A stretch of 64,000 nt of DNA from the NCBI GenBank assembly GCA_024636495.1, contig JAGXGZ010000006.1, positions 36,187-100,186 on the forward strand, written 5' to 3'. The notes below the pieces were generated by a model. The model had not been told where the DNA came from, ran no database searches, and saw only the letters and a list, made by a program, of their open reading frames with translations. This DNA comes from Roseobacter sp. (lineage in GTDB: Bacteria; Pseudomonadota; Alphaproteobacteria; Rhodobacterales; Rhodobacteraceae). The first letter of the stretch is position 1, and the number at the start of each line of letters is the position of its first letter. Position numbers and translations under genes: made by a program. Positions 9,001-20,214 of the stretch are shown here, piece after piece.

Positions 9001-11553
9001 TCAAACTCCTGCGATACGGGTCAACATTTCGGTGGTGTCGCGCGACAAGGAGGGCTGCGACAGGATGCGGTCAAGCTCTCCCTTGATCAGTGCCTGGCGG
9101 TCCGCATCATAGCGTTTCCACGTCTGAAACGCCGAACACATGCGCGCTGTCGTTTGCGGGTTTACGGGATCAAGCTTGATCAGCCAATCGGCCAGCAGAC
9201 GGTAGCCCGCGCCTGACGCGTGATGGAACCCGGCGTGATGGCCTGCAAAGGCCCCCAGCACCGATCGGAAACGATTGGGGTTCTTCCAGTTAAAATCGGG
9301 ATGCTTGGTCAGGGTCTCGACGACTTCGTGGGCCTCTTCGGGATCAGCTTCCATGACTTGAAGGCCGAACCATTTGTCCATCACCAAGCGGTCGTCTTTC
9401 CACTGCGCCTCAAACGCTTGCAAGGCTTCCGACCCACGCCCTGCACGGATCAGGTTAGCCAAGGCGTTCAGTTGTTGGGTCATGTTGTCAGCGCCCTCGT
9501 ATTGCGTTTGCGCTGTGGTCCCGCCATCGGTTGGGGTCAGCAGCGACAGGGCGGCGTTGGCAAGCGCGCGCTTGCCCGATTGCGCGGCGTTGGGCGCGTA
9601 GTCATCGGTTACCGTGTGGCGCATATATACCGTGGGCAGCAGGTTGGCGTAGGATTTCGCCATGGCCGCGCGGGTCGCTTCGACTGCGGCATAGATGATG
9701 TCGGGATCGGGGGTGTGACCTGCCTCGCTCAGGCTGCGCGCCAATTCAGATTGCGACGGCAGGCCCAGCATCAGGGCGCGGAAAGCCGGATCAAGATGTT
9801 CGTCGCTGATCACCGCGCGGATGCCTTTCAGCCAGTCCTTGTTTGGTTTTTTGCCCTCAAGGATCATCGCCGTCAGCGAATGCCGCGCCAAAGTGCGCCC
9901 CTGTTCCCAGCGGTTGAACGGATCGGTGTCATAGGCCAGCAGATGGGCGCGGTCGGCGTCAGACAGGTCTTGGGTCAGCACCACGGGGGCAGAGAACCCG
10001 CGCAGGACCGACGCCATGGGCCGCGTACCGAGATTGTCGAAAACAAAGCTTTGCTCTGCTTGCGTCATCTCAAGCACAACCGTTTCCTCGACCTCGTCGC
10101 CATCCTGATCGATCAGGCCCATGGCGATGGGGATCAGGTAGGGCTGCGGAGCAGGGGTGGCACCACTTGGCGGCGTGTGCTGTTTGAAATTCAGCGTCAG
10201 CTTGCCGTGGTCCCACTCTTCGGTCACGGACAGATGTGGTGTGCCGGCTTGGGAATACCAGCGTTTGAACTGCGCAAGGTCGCGGCCTGTGGTATCTTCG
10301 AACACGCGCAACCAATCCTCGATCGTGCAGGCCTGTCCGTCATGGCGCGAGAAATAGAGGTCGAGCGCATCTGAATACGCCTTGTCGCCCACCAGCAGTT
10401 TCAGCATGCCGATCACTTCGGCACCTTTTTCATAAACAGTCGCCGTGTAGAAATTGTTGATCTCTTGAAAGCTTTCGGGGCGCACGGGGTGGGCCAGCGG
10501 GCCTTGATCCTCGGGGAACTGGCGGGCGCGCAGATCAATCACATCGCTGATGCGTTTGACCGGGGCCGAACGCATGTCGGACGTGAACTGGCTGTCGCGG
10601 AACACTGTCAGCCCTTCCTTGAGGCACAGCTGGAACCAATCGCGGCAGGTGATGCGGTTGCCGGTCCAATTGTGGAAATACTCATGTGCGATGATCGCCT
10701 CGATCCGTTCAAAATTCATATCGGTCGAAGTTTCGGGCGAAGCCAGCACGGCGGAAGAGTTGAAGACGTTGAGGCCCTTGTTTTCCATCGCGCCCATGTT
10801 GAAATCATCGACGGCAACGATGTTGAACAGGTCCAGATCATATTCACGACCGTAAACATCTTCGTCCCATTTCATCGAATCCTTCAGCGCCTGCATGCCA
10901 AAGGCGCATTTGCCCTCGTCGCCGGGGCGCACGTAAAGGTTCAGGGTCACGTCGCGGCCAGATGTCGTGGTGAAACTGCCGGAATGAGCGACCAGATCGC
11001 CTGCGACCAGTGCAAACAGATAGGCAGGCTTGGGCCACGGGTCGTGCCATTCGGCTGCATGCTCGGATGCGCTAACGGGGTTGCCGTTGGACAGAAGCAC
11101 CGGATGCGGGCCGTTGATGGTCACAGTAAACACCGCCATCACATCGGGGCGGTCGGGGTAATAAGTGATCTTGCGAAAGCCCTCTGCCTCGCATTGCGTG
11201 CAATACATGCCATTCGACATATAAAGGCCCTCAAGCGCGGTGTTGCCCATCGGGTCAATCTCGACCTCGGACTCCCAGACAAAGGGTGCGTCTGGGACGG
11301 GGCAGGTCAGGCCACTATCGGTTATTTCGGGGCTCACCGAGTTGCCGTCAATCGCAGCGCTGATCAGTTTCAGGTTTTCACCGTGCAAAAAGAAGGTCTT
11401 GTCGGTCGCATCTGGATTGGGACGAAAAGCGATTGTGCTTTTCACACGGGTTTTATTCGGGTCCAGATCAAAATGCAGGGCAACGCTGTCGATGATAAAG
11501 CCGAAAGGCGTGTAGTCGGCCAAATATATCGTCTGAGGGGCAGCATCGCGCAT
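9001..11553 (-). CDS. pepN: aminopeptidase N (M1 family)
   Basis: 850 aa; GAMENKGLN and HEYFHNWTGNRITCRDWFQLCLKEGLTVFRD zinc motif. Confidence 0.97.
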   Translation of the reverse strand: MRDAAPQTIYLADYTPFGFIIDSVALHFDLDPNKTRVKSTIAFRPNPDATDKTFFLHGENLKLISAAIDGNSVSPEITDSGLTCPVPDAPFVWESEVEIDPMGNTALEGLYMSNGMYCTQCEAEGFRKITYYPDRPDVMAVFTVTINGPHPVLLSNGNPVSASEHAAEWHDPWPKPAYLFALVAGDLVAHSGSFTTTSGRDVTLNLYVRPGDEGKCAFGMQALKDSMKWDEDVYGREYDLDLFNIVAVDDFNMGAMENKGLNVFNSSAVLASPETSTDMNFERIEAIIAHEYFHNWTGNRITCRDWFQLCLKEGLTVFRDSQFTSDMRSAPVKRISDVIDLRARQFPEDQGPLAHPVRPESFQEINNFYTATVYEKGAEVIGMLKLLVGDKAYSDALDLYFSRHDGQACTIEDWLRVFEDTTGRDLAQFKRWYSQAGTPHLSVTEEWDHGKLTLNFKQHTPPSGATPAPQPYLIPIAMGLIDQDGDEVEETVVLEMTQAEQSFVFDNLGTRPMASVLRGFSAPVVLTQDLSDADRAHLLAYDTDPFNRWEQGRTLARHSLTAMILEGKKPNKDWLKGIRAVISDEHLDPAFRALMLGLPSQSELARSLSEAGHTPDPDIIYAAVEATRAAMAKSYANLLPTVYMRHTVTDDYAPNAAQSGKRALANAALSLLTPTDGGTTAQTQYEGADNMTQQLNALANLIRAGRGSEALQAFEAQWKDDRLVMDKWFGLQVMEADPEEAHEVVETLTKHPDFNWKNPNRFRSVLGAFAGHHAGFHHASGAGYRLLADWLIKLDPVNPQTTARMCSAFQTWKRYDADRQALIKGELDRILSQPSLSRDTTEMLTRIAGV

Positions 11554-11654
11554 TTTTTTTCCTTCATGTTGGAACTCAACGTTCGCCTACAGAGTTAGAC
11601 AGGTAACCTCGTACCCGCAAGGCGGGCGCGAAAACTAATGAATGGAGACGCCTG

Positions 11655-11876
11655 ATGTCAGCACCCGACACAAATATCGAAAAGCAAGAGAAACGTCACA
11701 AGCCAGCCCTCATGGGGATAAAGGGCGCTATTGGTTTCGGTGTTCTGATGGTGTTGGTGTTGCTGTTCTTTGTCATTGGAAACGGTCGTGATGATGAAAC
11801 GCAGCCCGGATTGAGTTCCGACACGACTGTTGCACCTGTTGATCCCGTTGCTACGGGAACGAACGAAAGTAACTAA
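11655..11876 (+). CDS. small single-TM hypothetical protein (73 aa)
   Basis: ATG ORF with one hydrophobic helix (GAIGFGVLMVLVLLFFVIG), followed by a terminator-like hairpin. Confidence 0.6.
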   Translation: MSAPDTNIEKQEKRHKPALMGIKGAIGFGVLMVLVLLFFVIGNGRDDETQPGLSSDTTVAPVDPVATGTNESN

Positions 11877-11903
11877 ACAAACCTTTTCGTAACGAGTATC
11901 CTA

Positions 11904-11937
11904 GGCGGTATCTGAACATCAGATGCCGCCCTTTTCT
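11904..11937 (+). terminator. rho-independent terminator
   Basis: GGCGGTATCTGA-aca-TCAGATGCCGCC followed by CTTTTCT. Confidence 0.75.
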
Positions 11938-11964
11938 ATGAGATCACCAAAGTTTGAGAAACCC

Positions 11965-12117
11965 ATGGCGAAAATGCGAAAAAAGGCCGATCTGCCACAA
12001 AAGATATGTGCGACCTGCGGGTTGCCTTTTTCGTGGCGCAAGAAATGGGCCAAGGATTGGGACGCGGTGCGCTATTGCTCTGACAGGTGCCGAAGTGGCC
12101 CAAAAAAGGCCAGCTAG
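11965..12117 (+). CDS. DUF2256 family zinc-ribbon-like protein
   Basis: [31 protein letters not shown] signature; internal ATG chosen. Confidence 0.85.
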   Translation: MAKMRKKADLPQKICATCGLPFSWRKKWAKDWDAVRYCSDRCRSGPKKAS

Positions 12118-12123
12118 GGTCAG

Positions 12124-12146
12124 ATTGGTAATATAATTTTACCAAT
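12124..12146. promoter_or_regulatory. operator-like inverted repeat with a TATAAT in its spacer
   Basis: ATTGGTAA-TATAATT-TTACCAAT, 8-bp perfect arms, upstream of glcB. Confidence 0.6.
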
Positions 12147-12179
12147 ATAACTTGCCCCTGAGGTTTTATGCTTCTAAGC

Positions 12180-12199
12180 CTTGTGCAAAATTGCGCAAG
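12180..12199. promoter_or_regulatory. second inverted repeat in the glcB leader (CTTGTGCAAAATTGCGCAAG)
   Basis: 9-bp arms with a single mismatch, about 20 nt before the glcB ATG. Confidence 0.5.
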
Positions 12200-12220
12200 A
12201 CGAAATCCAAGGAGCACCCA

Positions 12221-14455
12221 ATGACCCAACGCATAGACAAAAACGGCCTACAGGTCGCAGACGAACTCGTCCGCTTCATTGAGGATCAGGCGTTGCCGGG
12301 AACGGGCGTTGATGTGGATGGTTTTTGGGCTGGGTTCTCTGATCTGGTACATACTCTTGGGCCCAAGAACCGCGATCTGTTGCAAGTCCGCGAAGACATG
12401 CAGGCCAAGATCGACGCATGGCACAAGGACCGCGCGGGTCAGAATCATGACGCCGAAGCGTACAAGGCGTTCCTACACGAAATTGGATATCTTGTCCCGC
12501 AAGGCCCTGCGTTCGCCATCGATACGGGTAACGTCGATCCCGAAATCGCGTCCGTTCCCGGCCCTCAACTGGTGGTGCCAATCACCAATGCGCGCTTTGC
12601 ACTGAATGCGGCCAACGCGCGGTGGGGCAGCTTGTATGATGCGTTTTATGGCACCGATGCGTTGGGCGATCTGCCACAGGGCAAAAGCTATGACGCCGAG
12701 CGCGGGGGTCGTGTTGTCGCGCGGGCCAAAGCGTTTCTGGACGAGGCCGTTCCCTTGCTGTCGGGCAGTCACAGCCAGCTGTTGGGCTACCAGATTGTTG
12801 ACGGCGCGCTGAAAGGGATGTTGCTGAACGCGTCCGATTGGCGCGCTGCTGCGATGACCCAATCCGCGAAACCCTCTGCTCAGCAGACACCTCCGGTCGA
12901 GCATGGCATCGGCCTTGCTGACCCGGCGCAATTTGCTGGCTACCGCGGCAATGCCGACGCGCCCACGGCGATATTGCTCAAGCACAATGGTTTGCATATC
13001 GAAATTCAGATTGATGCGGACCATGCGATTGGCAAGACCGATCCTGCGCATGTGTCTGATGTATTGATGGAATCCGCGCTGTCCACGATTATGGATTGCG
13101 AAGACAGCGTGGCGGCGGTGGATGCCGAAGACAAGGTTATAGCCTACGGCAATTGGCTGGGCCTGATGAAGGGCGATTTGTCCGAGACCTTTGAAAAGGG
13201 TGGCCAGAACGTTACCCGTGCTATGAACCCCGACCGCGAGTATACTGCGCCGGATGGGGGCACGGTTTCTGTCAAAGGCCGGTCCTTGATGCTTATCCGC
13301 AATGTGGGCCACCTGATGACCAATCCGGCCATTTTGGACCGCGACGGTCTGGAAGTGGGCGAAGGGCTGATGGATGCGATGATTACCTCGCTCATCGCGA
13401 TGCATGATTTGCAAAAGACCGATGGGATGCGCAACTCCGTTTCCGGATCGGTTTATGTGGTTAAACCCAAGATGCACGGGCCTGCGGAAGTGGCTTTCGC
13501 CGACGAGATATTTACCCAAGTGGAAAGCGTGCTTGGTCTGCCTGCCAATACTGTCAAGCTGGGCATTATGGACGAAGAACGCCGCACATCGGCCAATCTG
13601 GCGGAATGTATTCGCGCTGCGAAATCCCGGGTGGCCTTTATCAACACAGGCTTCCTCGACCGTACCGGCGACGAGATCCATACCTCGATGGAGGCGGGGC
13701 CGATGGTGCCTAAAGGCGAAATGAAGAACGCTGACTGGATCGCAGCCTACGAGGACCGCAATGTCGATATCGGTCTGGCTTGTGGCTTGCAGGGCCGTGC
13801 CCAGATCGGCAAGGGCATGTGGGCGATGCCGGACCTGATGGCCGCGATGCTTGAGACCAAGATCGGTCATCCCAAGGCGGGAGCGAACTGCGCTTGGGTG
13901 CCATCGCCGACTGCCGCGACCTTGCATGCGATGCATTATCATCAAGTCGATGTGTTGGCGCGTCAGGAGGAGATCAAGGCAGGCGGTGCCCGTGGGACGC
14001 TGGAGGCGTTGTTGAATATTCCGGTTCTGAAAGGGCGCAATCTGTCGGATGCCGAGATCACACAAGAGATCGAGAACAACGCGCAAGGGATCCTTGGGTA
14101 TGTCGTCCGGTGGGTCGATCAGGGTGTTGGCTGTTCGAAAGTGCCCGATATTCATGACGTGGCCCTGATGGAAGACCGCGCCACCTGCCGGATTTCTGCG
14201 CAGGCGTTGGCAAATTGGCTGCATCACGGGGTGGTGTCGCAGGATCAGGTCATGGCCGGCTTGAAGAAGATGGCCGCCGTGGTCGATGGCCAGAATGCGG
14301 GCGATCCGCTGTATCAGCCGATGGCGCCAGGGTTTGACGGGATCGCGTTTCAGGCGGCGTGTGATCTGGTGATGAAGGGACGGGTGCAGCCGTCGGGCTA
14401 CACCGAGCCTGTGTTGCATGCGCGGCGGTTGGAATTGAAAGCGGCACTTGGTTGA
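12221..14455 (+). CDS. glcB: malate synthase G
   Basis: [31 protein letters not shown]...; [17 protein letters not shown]; full-length malate synthase G; ATG with AAGGAGCACCCA RBS. Confidence 0.97.
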   Translation: MTQRIDKNGLQVADELVRFIEDQALPGTGVDVDGFWAGFSDLVHTLGPKNRDLLQVREDMQAKIDAWHKDRAGQNHDAEAYKAFLHEIGYLVPQGPAFAIDTGNVDPEIASVPGPQLVVPITNARFALNAANARWGSLYDAFYGTDALGDLPQGKSYDAERGGRVVARAKAFLDEAVPLLSGSHSQLLGYQIVDGALKGMLLNASDWRAAAMTQSAKPSAQQTPPVEHGIGLADPAQFAGYRGNADAPTAILLKHNGLHIEIQIDADHAIGKTDPAHVSDVLMESALSTIMDCEDSVAAVDAEDKVIAYGNWLGLMKGDLSETFEKGGQNVTRAMNPDREYTAPDGGTVSVKGRSLMLIRNVGHLMTNPAILDRDGLEVGEGLMDAMITSLIAMHDLQKTDGMRNSVSGSVYVVKPKMHGPAEVAFADEIFTQVESVLGLPANTVKLGIMDEERRTSANLAECIRAAKSRVAFINTGFLDRTGDEIHTSMEAGPMVPKGEMKNADWIAAYEDRNVDIGLACGLQGRAQIGKGMWAMPDLMAAMLETKIGHPKAGANCAWVPSPTAATLHAMHYHQVDVLARQEEIKAGGARGTLEALLNIPVLKGRNLSDAEITQEIENNAQGILGYVVRWVDQGVGCSKVPDIHDVALMEDRATCRISAQALANWLHHGVVSQDQVMAGLKKMAAVVDGQNAGDPLYQPMAPGFDGIAFQAACDLVMKGRVQPSGYTEPVLHARRLELKAALG

Positions 14456-14465
14456 TCGGACAGGT

Positions 14466-14519
14466 GCGAGGGGCCAGCCCCTCGCGCTCCCCGGAGTTTA
14501 GTTGGCAAAATGAAAAAGG
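14466..14519 (+). repeat. dispersed hairpin+tail repeat, copy A
   Basis: GCGAGGGG-CCAG-CCCCTCGC hairpin then GCTCCCCGGAGTTTAGTTGGCAAAATGAAAAAGG. Confidence 0.75.
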
Positions 14520-14528
14520 TTTAGGGAC

Positions 14529-14951
14529 ATGGTAACGTTAGAGCAGGCGCAGGTGATGATTGCACAAACGCTGAAGACAGGCCGCGAGATGGGGCTCAAG
14601 CCGCTTTCAGTGATCGTTCTGGATGCGGGTGGCCATGTTCAGGCGTTCGAGCGTGAAGACGGTGCGGCACCGGGGCGGTTTGCGATAGCCCATGGCAAGG
14701 CGTACGGCGCGGTCATGTTGGGTATGGCCGGGCGTGCACAGATGGCGCGGGCAGAGGCGCAGGCCTATTTTATGGCGGCGGTGAATGGGGTTTATGGCGG
14801 TGCGGTAGTGCCGGTGCCGGGTGGTGTATTGCTGCGCGATGACGCGGGCGCTGTTATCGGGGCGCTTGGGGTTACCGGCGACACGTCGGACAATGATGCG
14901 GATGCGGCATTGGCTGGGATCGCTGCGGCCGGGCTGGTGGGCGAGGCATAA
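14529..14951 (+). CDS. GlcG/HbpS family heme-binding-like protein
   Basis: LEQAQVMIAQTLKTGREMGLKPLSVIVLDAGGHVQAFEREDGA...GGVLLRDDAGAVIGALGVTGDTSDNDA; typical GlcG family and adjacent to glcB. Confidence 0.88.
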   Translation: MVTLEQAQVMIAQTLKTGREMGLKPLSVIVLDAGGHVQAFEREDGAAPGRFAIAHGKAYGAVMLGMAGRAQMARAEAQAYFMAAVNGVYGGAVVPVPGGVLLRDDAGAVIGALGVTGDTSDNDADAALAGIAAAGLVGEA

Positions 14952-15029
14952 ACCTTGCTGCCCAAGACCGGTTGAGATCGCCATTCGGACGGGGTAGTAT
15001 CACCTTAAATCCCGTCTTGAAGGTTGAAT

Positions 15030-15806
15030 ATGTCACGTCCCGTCATCGGTATCATTGGAAACAGCGGTCTGTTGAACGACCAGTATCCTATTCAGGCTAC
15101 AGGCACGATGAACACCATCGCGATTTCAAAAGTCTCGGAATGTTTACCGCTGATTATCCCGAGTGATCCGGCCCTCGTGTCGGTGGACGAGTTGCTGGAA
15201 ACTTGTGATGGCTTTTTGCTGACAGGCGGGCGGCCCAATGTACATCCCGAAGAATACGGCGAGCCAGAGACCGAGGCGCATGGCACATTTGACCGTGCGC
15301 GCGATGCGATTGCGTTGGGTTTGGTACGCGCCTGCGTAGAACGGGGGCAGCCATTCTTTGGCGTCTGCCGTGGCTTTCAAGAGGTGAATGTTGCCATGGG
15401 CGGCACGCTTTACCCCGAAATCCGGGATCTGCCCGGGCGGATGAACCACCGGATGCCGCCTGATGGCACCATCGAGGAAAAATTCGAACTGCGCCATGAT
15501 GTGACCTTTACCCAAGGTGGCGTGTTTCATGACATTCTTGGGGCGGACAAGGTCCGTACCAATACGCTGCACGGGCAGGGCATCAAGGCGGCAGGTCCAC
15601 GGGTCGTGATCGACGGCTATGCGGATGACGGCACGCCAGAAGCGATTTATATCCAAGGCGCGCACGGCTTTACGCTTGCCGTTCAGTGGCACCCCGAATG
15701 GGATGCCGCGAATGATCCGGTCTCGCGGCCCTTGTTCCAACGCTTTGGCGAAGCGGCCCGTGCTTGGGCTGCGGGGCGTCGGCAAGGTCTATTGCAATCA
15801 GCCTGA
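15030..15806 (+). CDS. gamma-glutamyl-gamma-aminobutyrate hydrolase-like class-I glutamine amidotransferase (peptidase C26)
   Basis: LLTGGRPNVHPEEYG, PFFGVCRGFQEVNVAMGGTLY, VQWHPEWD motifs. Confidence 0.92.
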   Translation: MSRPVIGIIGNSGLLNDQYPIQATGTMNTIAISKVSECLPLIIPSDPALVSVDELLETCDGFLLTGGRPNVHPEEYGEPETEAHGTFDRARDAIALGLVRACVERGQPFFGVCRGFQEVNVAMGGTLYPEIRDLPGRMNHRMPPDGTIEEKFELRHDVTFTQGGVFHDILGADKVRTNTLHGQGIKAAGPRVVIDGYADDGTPEAIYIQGAHGFTLAVQWHPEWDAANDPVSRPLFQRFGEAARAWAAGRRQGLLQSA

Positions 15807-16100
15807 GGTTTCGAAGTCGAAATGATGGGGCGCATTAGCGGAAGCTGGCCTGCGACAGGAACGCCAGACATAGCCGGGAAGTTTAGGCCGACAGGTTTGC
15901 TGTGCGCTTTGGGATGTTTGTTCAATGCCTGAATTTTCGTCCGGGCTGAGCTGTTTGCGGCGACTTTGGAAGGGTGGGTTCATTGGGGGCGGCCCCCAAA
16001 CCTGCGGCGGGGACCGTTCCATGTTTCTAAAACTTTAGCATTTGATTGAACCATGCAGCGACTTTAGGCGCAGAATGGTTAATGCGGCCTAAAGGATCAC

Positions 16101-16853
16101 CTACATATTTCCTCCGGTAACTTGAATGCATTGGCCGTTGATGCTTTGAGAGCCGGGGCCGACAAGCCACATTGCTGCGGCCGAAACTTCGCTGACGTCG
16201 ATCAACCGCTTGTGCGGGTTGGAATTCACCATGATCGCGCGCGCCTTTTCCTCGGAAATGCCTGCACGTTCCGAGATCGACGCCGTATTGCGCGTGACAA
16301 TGGGCGTATCCACATAGCCAGGGCAGATCGCGTTGAACGTATAGGGCTTGCCCATGTAATCTTCGGCCAGCGACCGAACCAGACCGATCATCCCGTGTTT
16401 GGACGCGGAATAGGCCGCAGCACCGGGCAGCCCGCGCAAACCCGCCATGGACGAGATCGCGATCACGCGGCCCCAATCCGTCTCGCGCATGGACTTGAGC
16501 GATTCGCGGATGGTCAAAAATGCTCCGTCCAGATTGGTCGCCATCATATTGCGCCAGAATTCCATATCGGTCTTATGCACGGCCTTACCCTCGGCGATGC
16601 CGGCGTTGGGAATGCAAATCTGGATTGGCCCATGGGCCGCCACGGCGGCGGCGATCTTGGCCACCACATCGGCCTCGTCGCGCACATCCATCGCCAAGCC
16701 CGTCATGTTGTCGCCTGCAACCTCGTCCAACACCTGTTGGCGGCGCCCCGTAATGGTGACATGTGCGCCTTTGGCTGCCAGATCTTGCGCAATGGCAAGG
16801 CCGATCCCTGTGCCGCCGCCGGTAATAAAGGCGTGTTTTCCGTTCAAATCCAT
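16101..16853 (-). CDS. SDR family oxidoreductase (3-hydroxyacyl/acetoacetyl-CoA reductase or 3-hydroxybutyrate dehydrogenase-like)
   Basis: TGGGTGIG, NAGIAEG, YSASKHG; ends NGQCIQVTGGNM; start at ATG 16853. Confidence 0.88.
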   Translation of the reverse strand: MDLNGKHAFITGGGTGIGLAIAQDLAAKGAHVTITGRRQQVLDEVAGDNMTGLAMDVRDEADVVAKIAAAVAAHGPIQICIPNAGIAEGKAVHKTDMEFWRNMMATNLDGAFLTIRESLKSMRETDWGRVIAISSMAGLRGLPGAAAYSASKHGMIGLVRSLAEDYMGKPYTFNAICPGYVDTPIVTRNTASISERAGISEEKARAIMVNSNPHKRLIDVSEVSAAAMWLVGPGSQSINGQCIQVTGGNM

Positions 16854-17088
16854 AGCGTCCTCCGTTTGGTTTAGGGGCATGCTGCGGGCAGGCCCAGTCG
16901 GGCGCAAGGCGGCAGACGACGTCACGCCGCGTTCGGGTGATAAAATCGAGGCTGTTATCGCTAGCATTCGCCAGAATTAACCTTCAATGCGGGCCGATGT
17001 CTTGTACTATAGGGGGCCAAGCGGTACTGCTCAGGGTAATAATGTTGCGCCACGGTGGATGCGACACGGCAATACGGGGGATTCTGGA

Positions 17089-18666
17089 TTGAAGATCGGG
17101 ACGCCAAAAGAAATATTTGACGGGGAACACCGCGTAGCGATGACCCCTGAGTCAGCGCTTCAGCTGCAAAAGCTGGGCCACGAGTGTTTGATCGAAGCGG
17201 GCGCGGGCCATGCGTCAGGCTTTGCTGACGAAAAATACGCGGAAGCGGGCGTAGAGGTGGTCAAGACCGCTGCGGCGCTTTGGAAAGCTGCCGACGTGGT
17301 TGCAAAAGTGCGCGTCCCCGACGACGCAGAAATGAAAAAGCTGCGCAGCGACCAGACGCTGATCTCTTTCTTTAGCCCCGTTGCCGACGAGGCGAAAATG
17401 CAGGCGGCGGCCAAAAAAGGGGCCACCGTTGTTGCGATGGAAATGATCCCCCGGATCAGCCGCGCCCAGAAAATGGACGCGCTGTCTTCGATGGCCAATA
17501 TCGCGGGCTACCGTGCGGTGATCGAGGCGGGAAATAACTTTGGCCGTTTCTTTACCGGTCAGATCACGGCGGCGGGCAAGGTGCCCCCGGCCAAGGTTCT
17601 GGTGGTGGGTGCCGGTGTTGCGGGTCTTGCAGCCATCGGCACGGCGACGTCCTTGGGTGCGATCACCTATGCGTTCGACGTGCGCCCCGAAGTGGCAGAG
17701 CAGGTCGAATCCATGGGGGCGCAATTCGTCTATCTGGATTTTGAGGAAGAGCAGCAAGACGGTGCCGTCACCGGCGGCTACGCCTCGGTCTCGTCTCCCG
17801 AATTCCGCGAGGCGCAACTGGCCAAATTCCGCGAGCTTGCGCCTGAAGTCGACATCGTCATCACGACGGCCCTGATTCCCAACCGCGAAGCCCCCGAGCT
17901 TTGGACCGAAGATATGGTTGCCGCGATGAAGCCGGGTTCGGTGATCGTGGATCTTGCGGCTGAAAAGGGCGGCAACTGCAAGCTGACCAAGATGGACGAG
18001 AAGTTCGTGACCGAGAATGGCGTGACCATCATCGGCTACACGGATTTCCCAAGCCGGATGGGCGCGCAAGCCTCGACGCTTTATGCGACCAACATTCGCC
18101 ATTTGATGACCGATCTCACGCCTGCAAAAGACGGTGTGATCAACCACAACATGGAGGATGACGTGATCCGGGGGGCGACGATTGCCCATGCCTCAGAGGT
18201 GACATTCCCGCCGCCCCCGCCCAAGATCAACGCGATTGCGCAGCAAAAGAACAAGCCTGCTGCCCCAAAGGCACCGACGCCCGAAGAAAAGCGTGCAGCG
18301 GAAATAGCGGCGTTCAAAAAGCAGACCAAAAATCAGGTCACGTTGCTGGCGGTCGGTGGCGCGTTGCTGCTGGCAGTCGGTCTGGTGGCCCCGGCCAGCT
18401 TTATGCAGCATTTCATTGTGTTCGTTTTGTCGGTGTTCATCGGTTTCCAGGTGATCTGGGGGGTGGCGCACAGCCTGCATACACCGCTGATGGCGGTGAC
18501 CAATGCGATTTCGTCGATCATCATTCTGGGCGCGCTGATGCAAATCGGATCAGGCTCTATTCTGGTGGTTGTTTTGGCAGCTTTGTCGGTCTTCATGTGT
18601 GGGATCAACATTTTCGGCGGCTTCCTCGTGACACGGCGCATGCTCGCCATGTTCCAGAAATCCTAA
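17089..18666 (+). CDS. pntA: Re/Si-specific NAD(P)(+) transhydrogenase subunit alpha
   Basis: (M)[30 protein letters not shown]...; three C-terminal TM helices; likely TTG start at 17089 in the frame given from 16987. Confidence 0.95.
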   Translation: MKIGTPKEIFDGEHRVAMTPESALQLQKLGHECLIEAGAGHASGFADEKYAEAGVEVVKTAAALWKAADVVAKVRVPDDAEMKKLRSDQTLISFFSPVADEAKMQAAAKKGATVVAMEMIPRISRAQKMDALSSMANIAGYRAVIEAGNNFGRFFTGQITAAGKVPPAKVLVVGAGVAGLAAIGTATSLGAITYAFDVRPEVAEQVESMGAQFVYLDFEEEQQDGAVTGGYASVSSPEFREAQLAKFRELAPEVDIVITTALIPNREAPELWTEDMVAAMKPGSVIVDLAAEKGGNCKLTKMDEKFVTENGVTIIGYTDFPSRMGAQASTLYATNIRHLMTDLTPAKDGVINHNMEDDVIRGATIAHASEVTFPPPPPKINAIAQQKNKPAAPKAPTPEEKRAAEIAAFKKQTKNQVTLLAVGGALLLAVGLVAPASFMQHFIVFVLSVFIGFQVIWGVAHSLHTPLMAVTNAISSIIILGALMQIGSGSILVVVLAALSVFMCGINIFGGFLVTRRMLAMFQKS

Positions 18667-18679
18667 GGGAGCACCGATT

Positions 18680-20119
18680 ATGGATTTTGGTTTTACAACA
18701 GCGGCTTATGTAGTTGCAGCAATTCTATTCATCCTGTCGCTTGGCGGGTTGAGCGGTCAGGAAAGCGCCAAGCGCGCGGTCTGGTATGGTATCGTGGGGA
18801 TGGCTTTGGCCGTGGCTGCGACGCTGATCGGGCCGGGCACGGGGTTTTGGTTCTTGTCGATCATTCTGATCGCGGGCGGTGGTGCCATCGGGTATCAGTT
18901 GGCGACAAAGGTTCAAATGACCCAGATGCCAGAGCTTGTCGCAGCGATGCACAGCCTTGTGGGCCTGGCGGCTGTCTTTGTCGGGTTGATCGCGCATTTC
19001 GAGATCGGCCGCGTTTCGGGCTTTCTGGCGGCTGGGGGTGATCCCTATGAGTTGGGCACTTTCGCGGCGCTGATTGCCAAGAAAACCGGTGTCGAACTTA
19101 GCATTCTGCGGGTCGAATTGTTCTTGGGCGTGTTTATCGGTGCGGTGACTTTCACGGGTTCCGTGATCGCCTATGGCAAGCTTGCGGGCCGTGTGTCCTC
19201 CAAGGCGGAAAAGCTACCGGGTGGTCATTTCCTGAACATCGCGGCGGCGGCCATCGCTGTGGTAACGTTGATCTGGTATTTCAACACAGGCGGGTTCCTC
19301 CCGTTGTTCCTGATGACCTTGGCGGCGCTGTTTATCGGCTATCACCTGATCATGGGCATTGGCGGCGCGGACATGCCGGTGGTTGTGTCGATGCTCAACA
19401 GCTACTCGGGCTGGGCAGCGGCGGCGATCGGCTTTAGCCTTGGCAACGATCTGTTGATCGTTGTAGGCGCGCTGGTGGGCTCGTCGGGCGCGATCCTGTC
19501 TTACATCATGTGTAAGGCTATGAACCGGTCGTTTGTCAGCGTGATCTTGGGTGGCTTTGGTGGCCCTGCGGGCGAGCAGATGGCGGTTGAAGGTGAACAG
19601 GTCGCCATCGAAGTGGACGGCGTTGCCGCGATGCTGAACGAAGCCGACAGTGTTATCATCATTCCGGGTTACGGGATGGCGGTTGCGCAGGCGCAGCAAG
19701 CGGTCAGCGAGTTGGTTAAAAAGCTGCGTGCCAAAGGCAAGAACGTCCGTTTTGCCATTCACCCCGTTGCGGGGCGTTTGCCGGGCCACATGAACGTGTT
19801 GCTGGCCGAGGCCAAAGTGCCCTATGACATCGTGATGGAGATGGACGAGATCAACGATGATTTCCCGTCGACAGATGTGGCCATCGTGATCGGGTCGAAC
19901 GACATCGTGAACCCTGCCGCACAGGATGATCCCAACAGCCCGATTGCAGGTATGCCGGTTCTGGAATGCTGGAAAGCCAAGAACGTCATCGTGTCCAAGC
20001 GCGGGCAGGGGACAGGGTACTCCGGGATCGAGAACCCGCTGTTCTTCAAGGACAATACCCGGATGCTGTATGGTGATGCAAAGGCCAGCTTGGACAAGCT
20101 GCTGCCGCTGATCGACTGA
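18680..20119 (+). CDS. pntB: Re/Si-specific NAD(P)(+) transhydrogenase subunit beta
   Basis: 479 aa; polytopic N-terminus, dIII domain with [10 protein letters not shown] and [18 protein letters not shown]. Confidence 0.97.
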   Translation: MDFGFTTAAYVVAAILFILSLGGLSGQESAKRAVWYGIVGMALAVAATLIGPGTGFWFLSIILIAGGGAIGYQLATKVQMTQMPELVAAMHSLVGLAAVFVGLIAHFEIGRVSGFLAAGGDPYELGTFAALIAKKTGVELSILRVELFLGVFIGAVTFTGSVIAYGKLAGRVSSKAEKLPGGHFLNIAAAAIAVVTLIWYFNTGGFLPLFLMTLAALFIGYHLIMGIGGADMPVVVSMLNSYSGWAAAAIGFSLGNDLLIVVGALVGSSGAILSYIMCKAMNRSFVSVILGGFGGPAGEQMAVEGEQVAIEVDGVAAMLNEADSVIIIPGYGMAVAQAQQAVSELVKKLRAKGKNVRFAIHPVAGRLPGHMNVLLAEAKVPYDIVMEMDEINDDFPSTDVAIVIGSNDIVNPAAQDDPNSPIAGMPVLECWKAKNVIVSKRGQGTGYSGIENPLFFKDNTRMLYGDAKASLDKLLPLID

Positions 20120-20160
20120 TCACGCTGAAAGGCTCTTAGTGGGCCAATCCTGAAAGTTTG

Positions 20161-20193
20161 AAACGCCCTGCCTGCATTGGTGGGGCGTTTTGC
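20161..20193 (+). terminator. terminator-like hairpin downstream of pntB
   Basis: AAACGCCC ... GGGCGTTTT stem. Confidence 0.6.
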
Positions 20194-20214
20194 ATTCAGC
20201 TGCAATCACAAGCA

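Noticed and set aside
9220-11598. 384-aa and 377-aa plus-strand ORFs (9220-10374, 10465-11598)
   Set aside because: Antisense to pepN, which has clear catalytic motifs.
12473-14419. 648-aa minus-strand ORF
   Set aside because: Lies entirely antisense to malate synthase G; its His/Arg-rich, motif-free translation is typical of a shadow frame in GC-rich DNA.
17215-18189. 324-aa minus-strand ORF
   Set aside because: Antisense to pntA.
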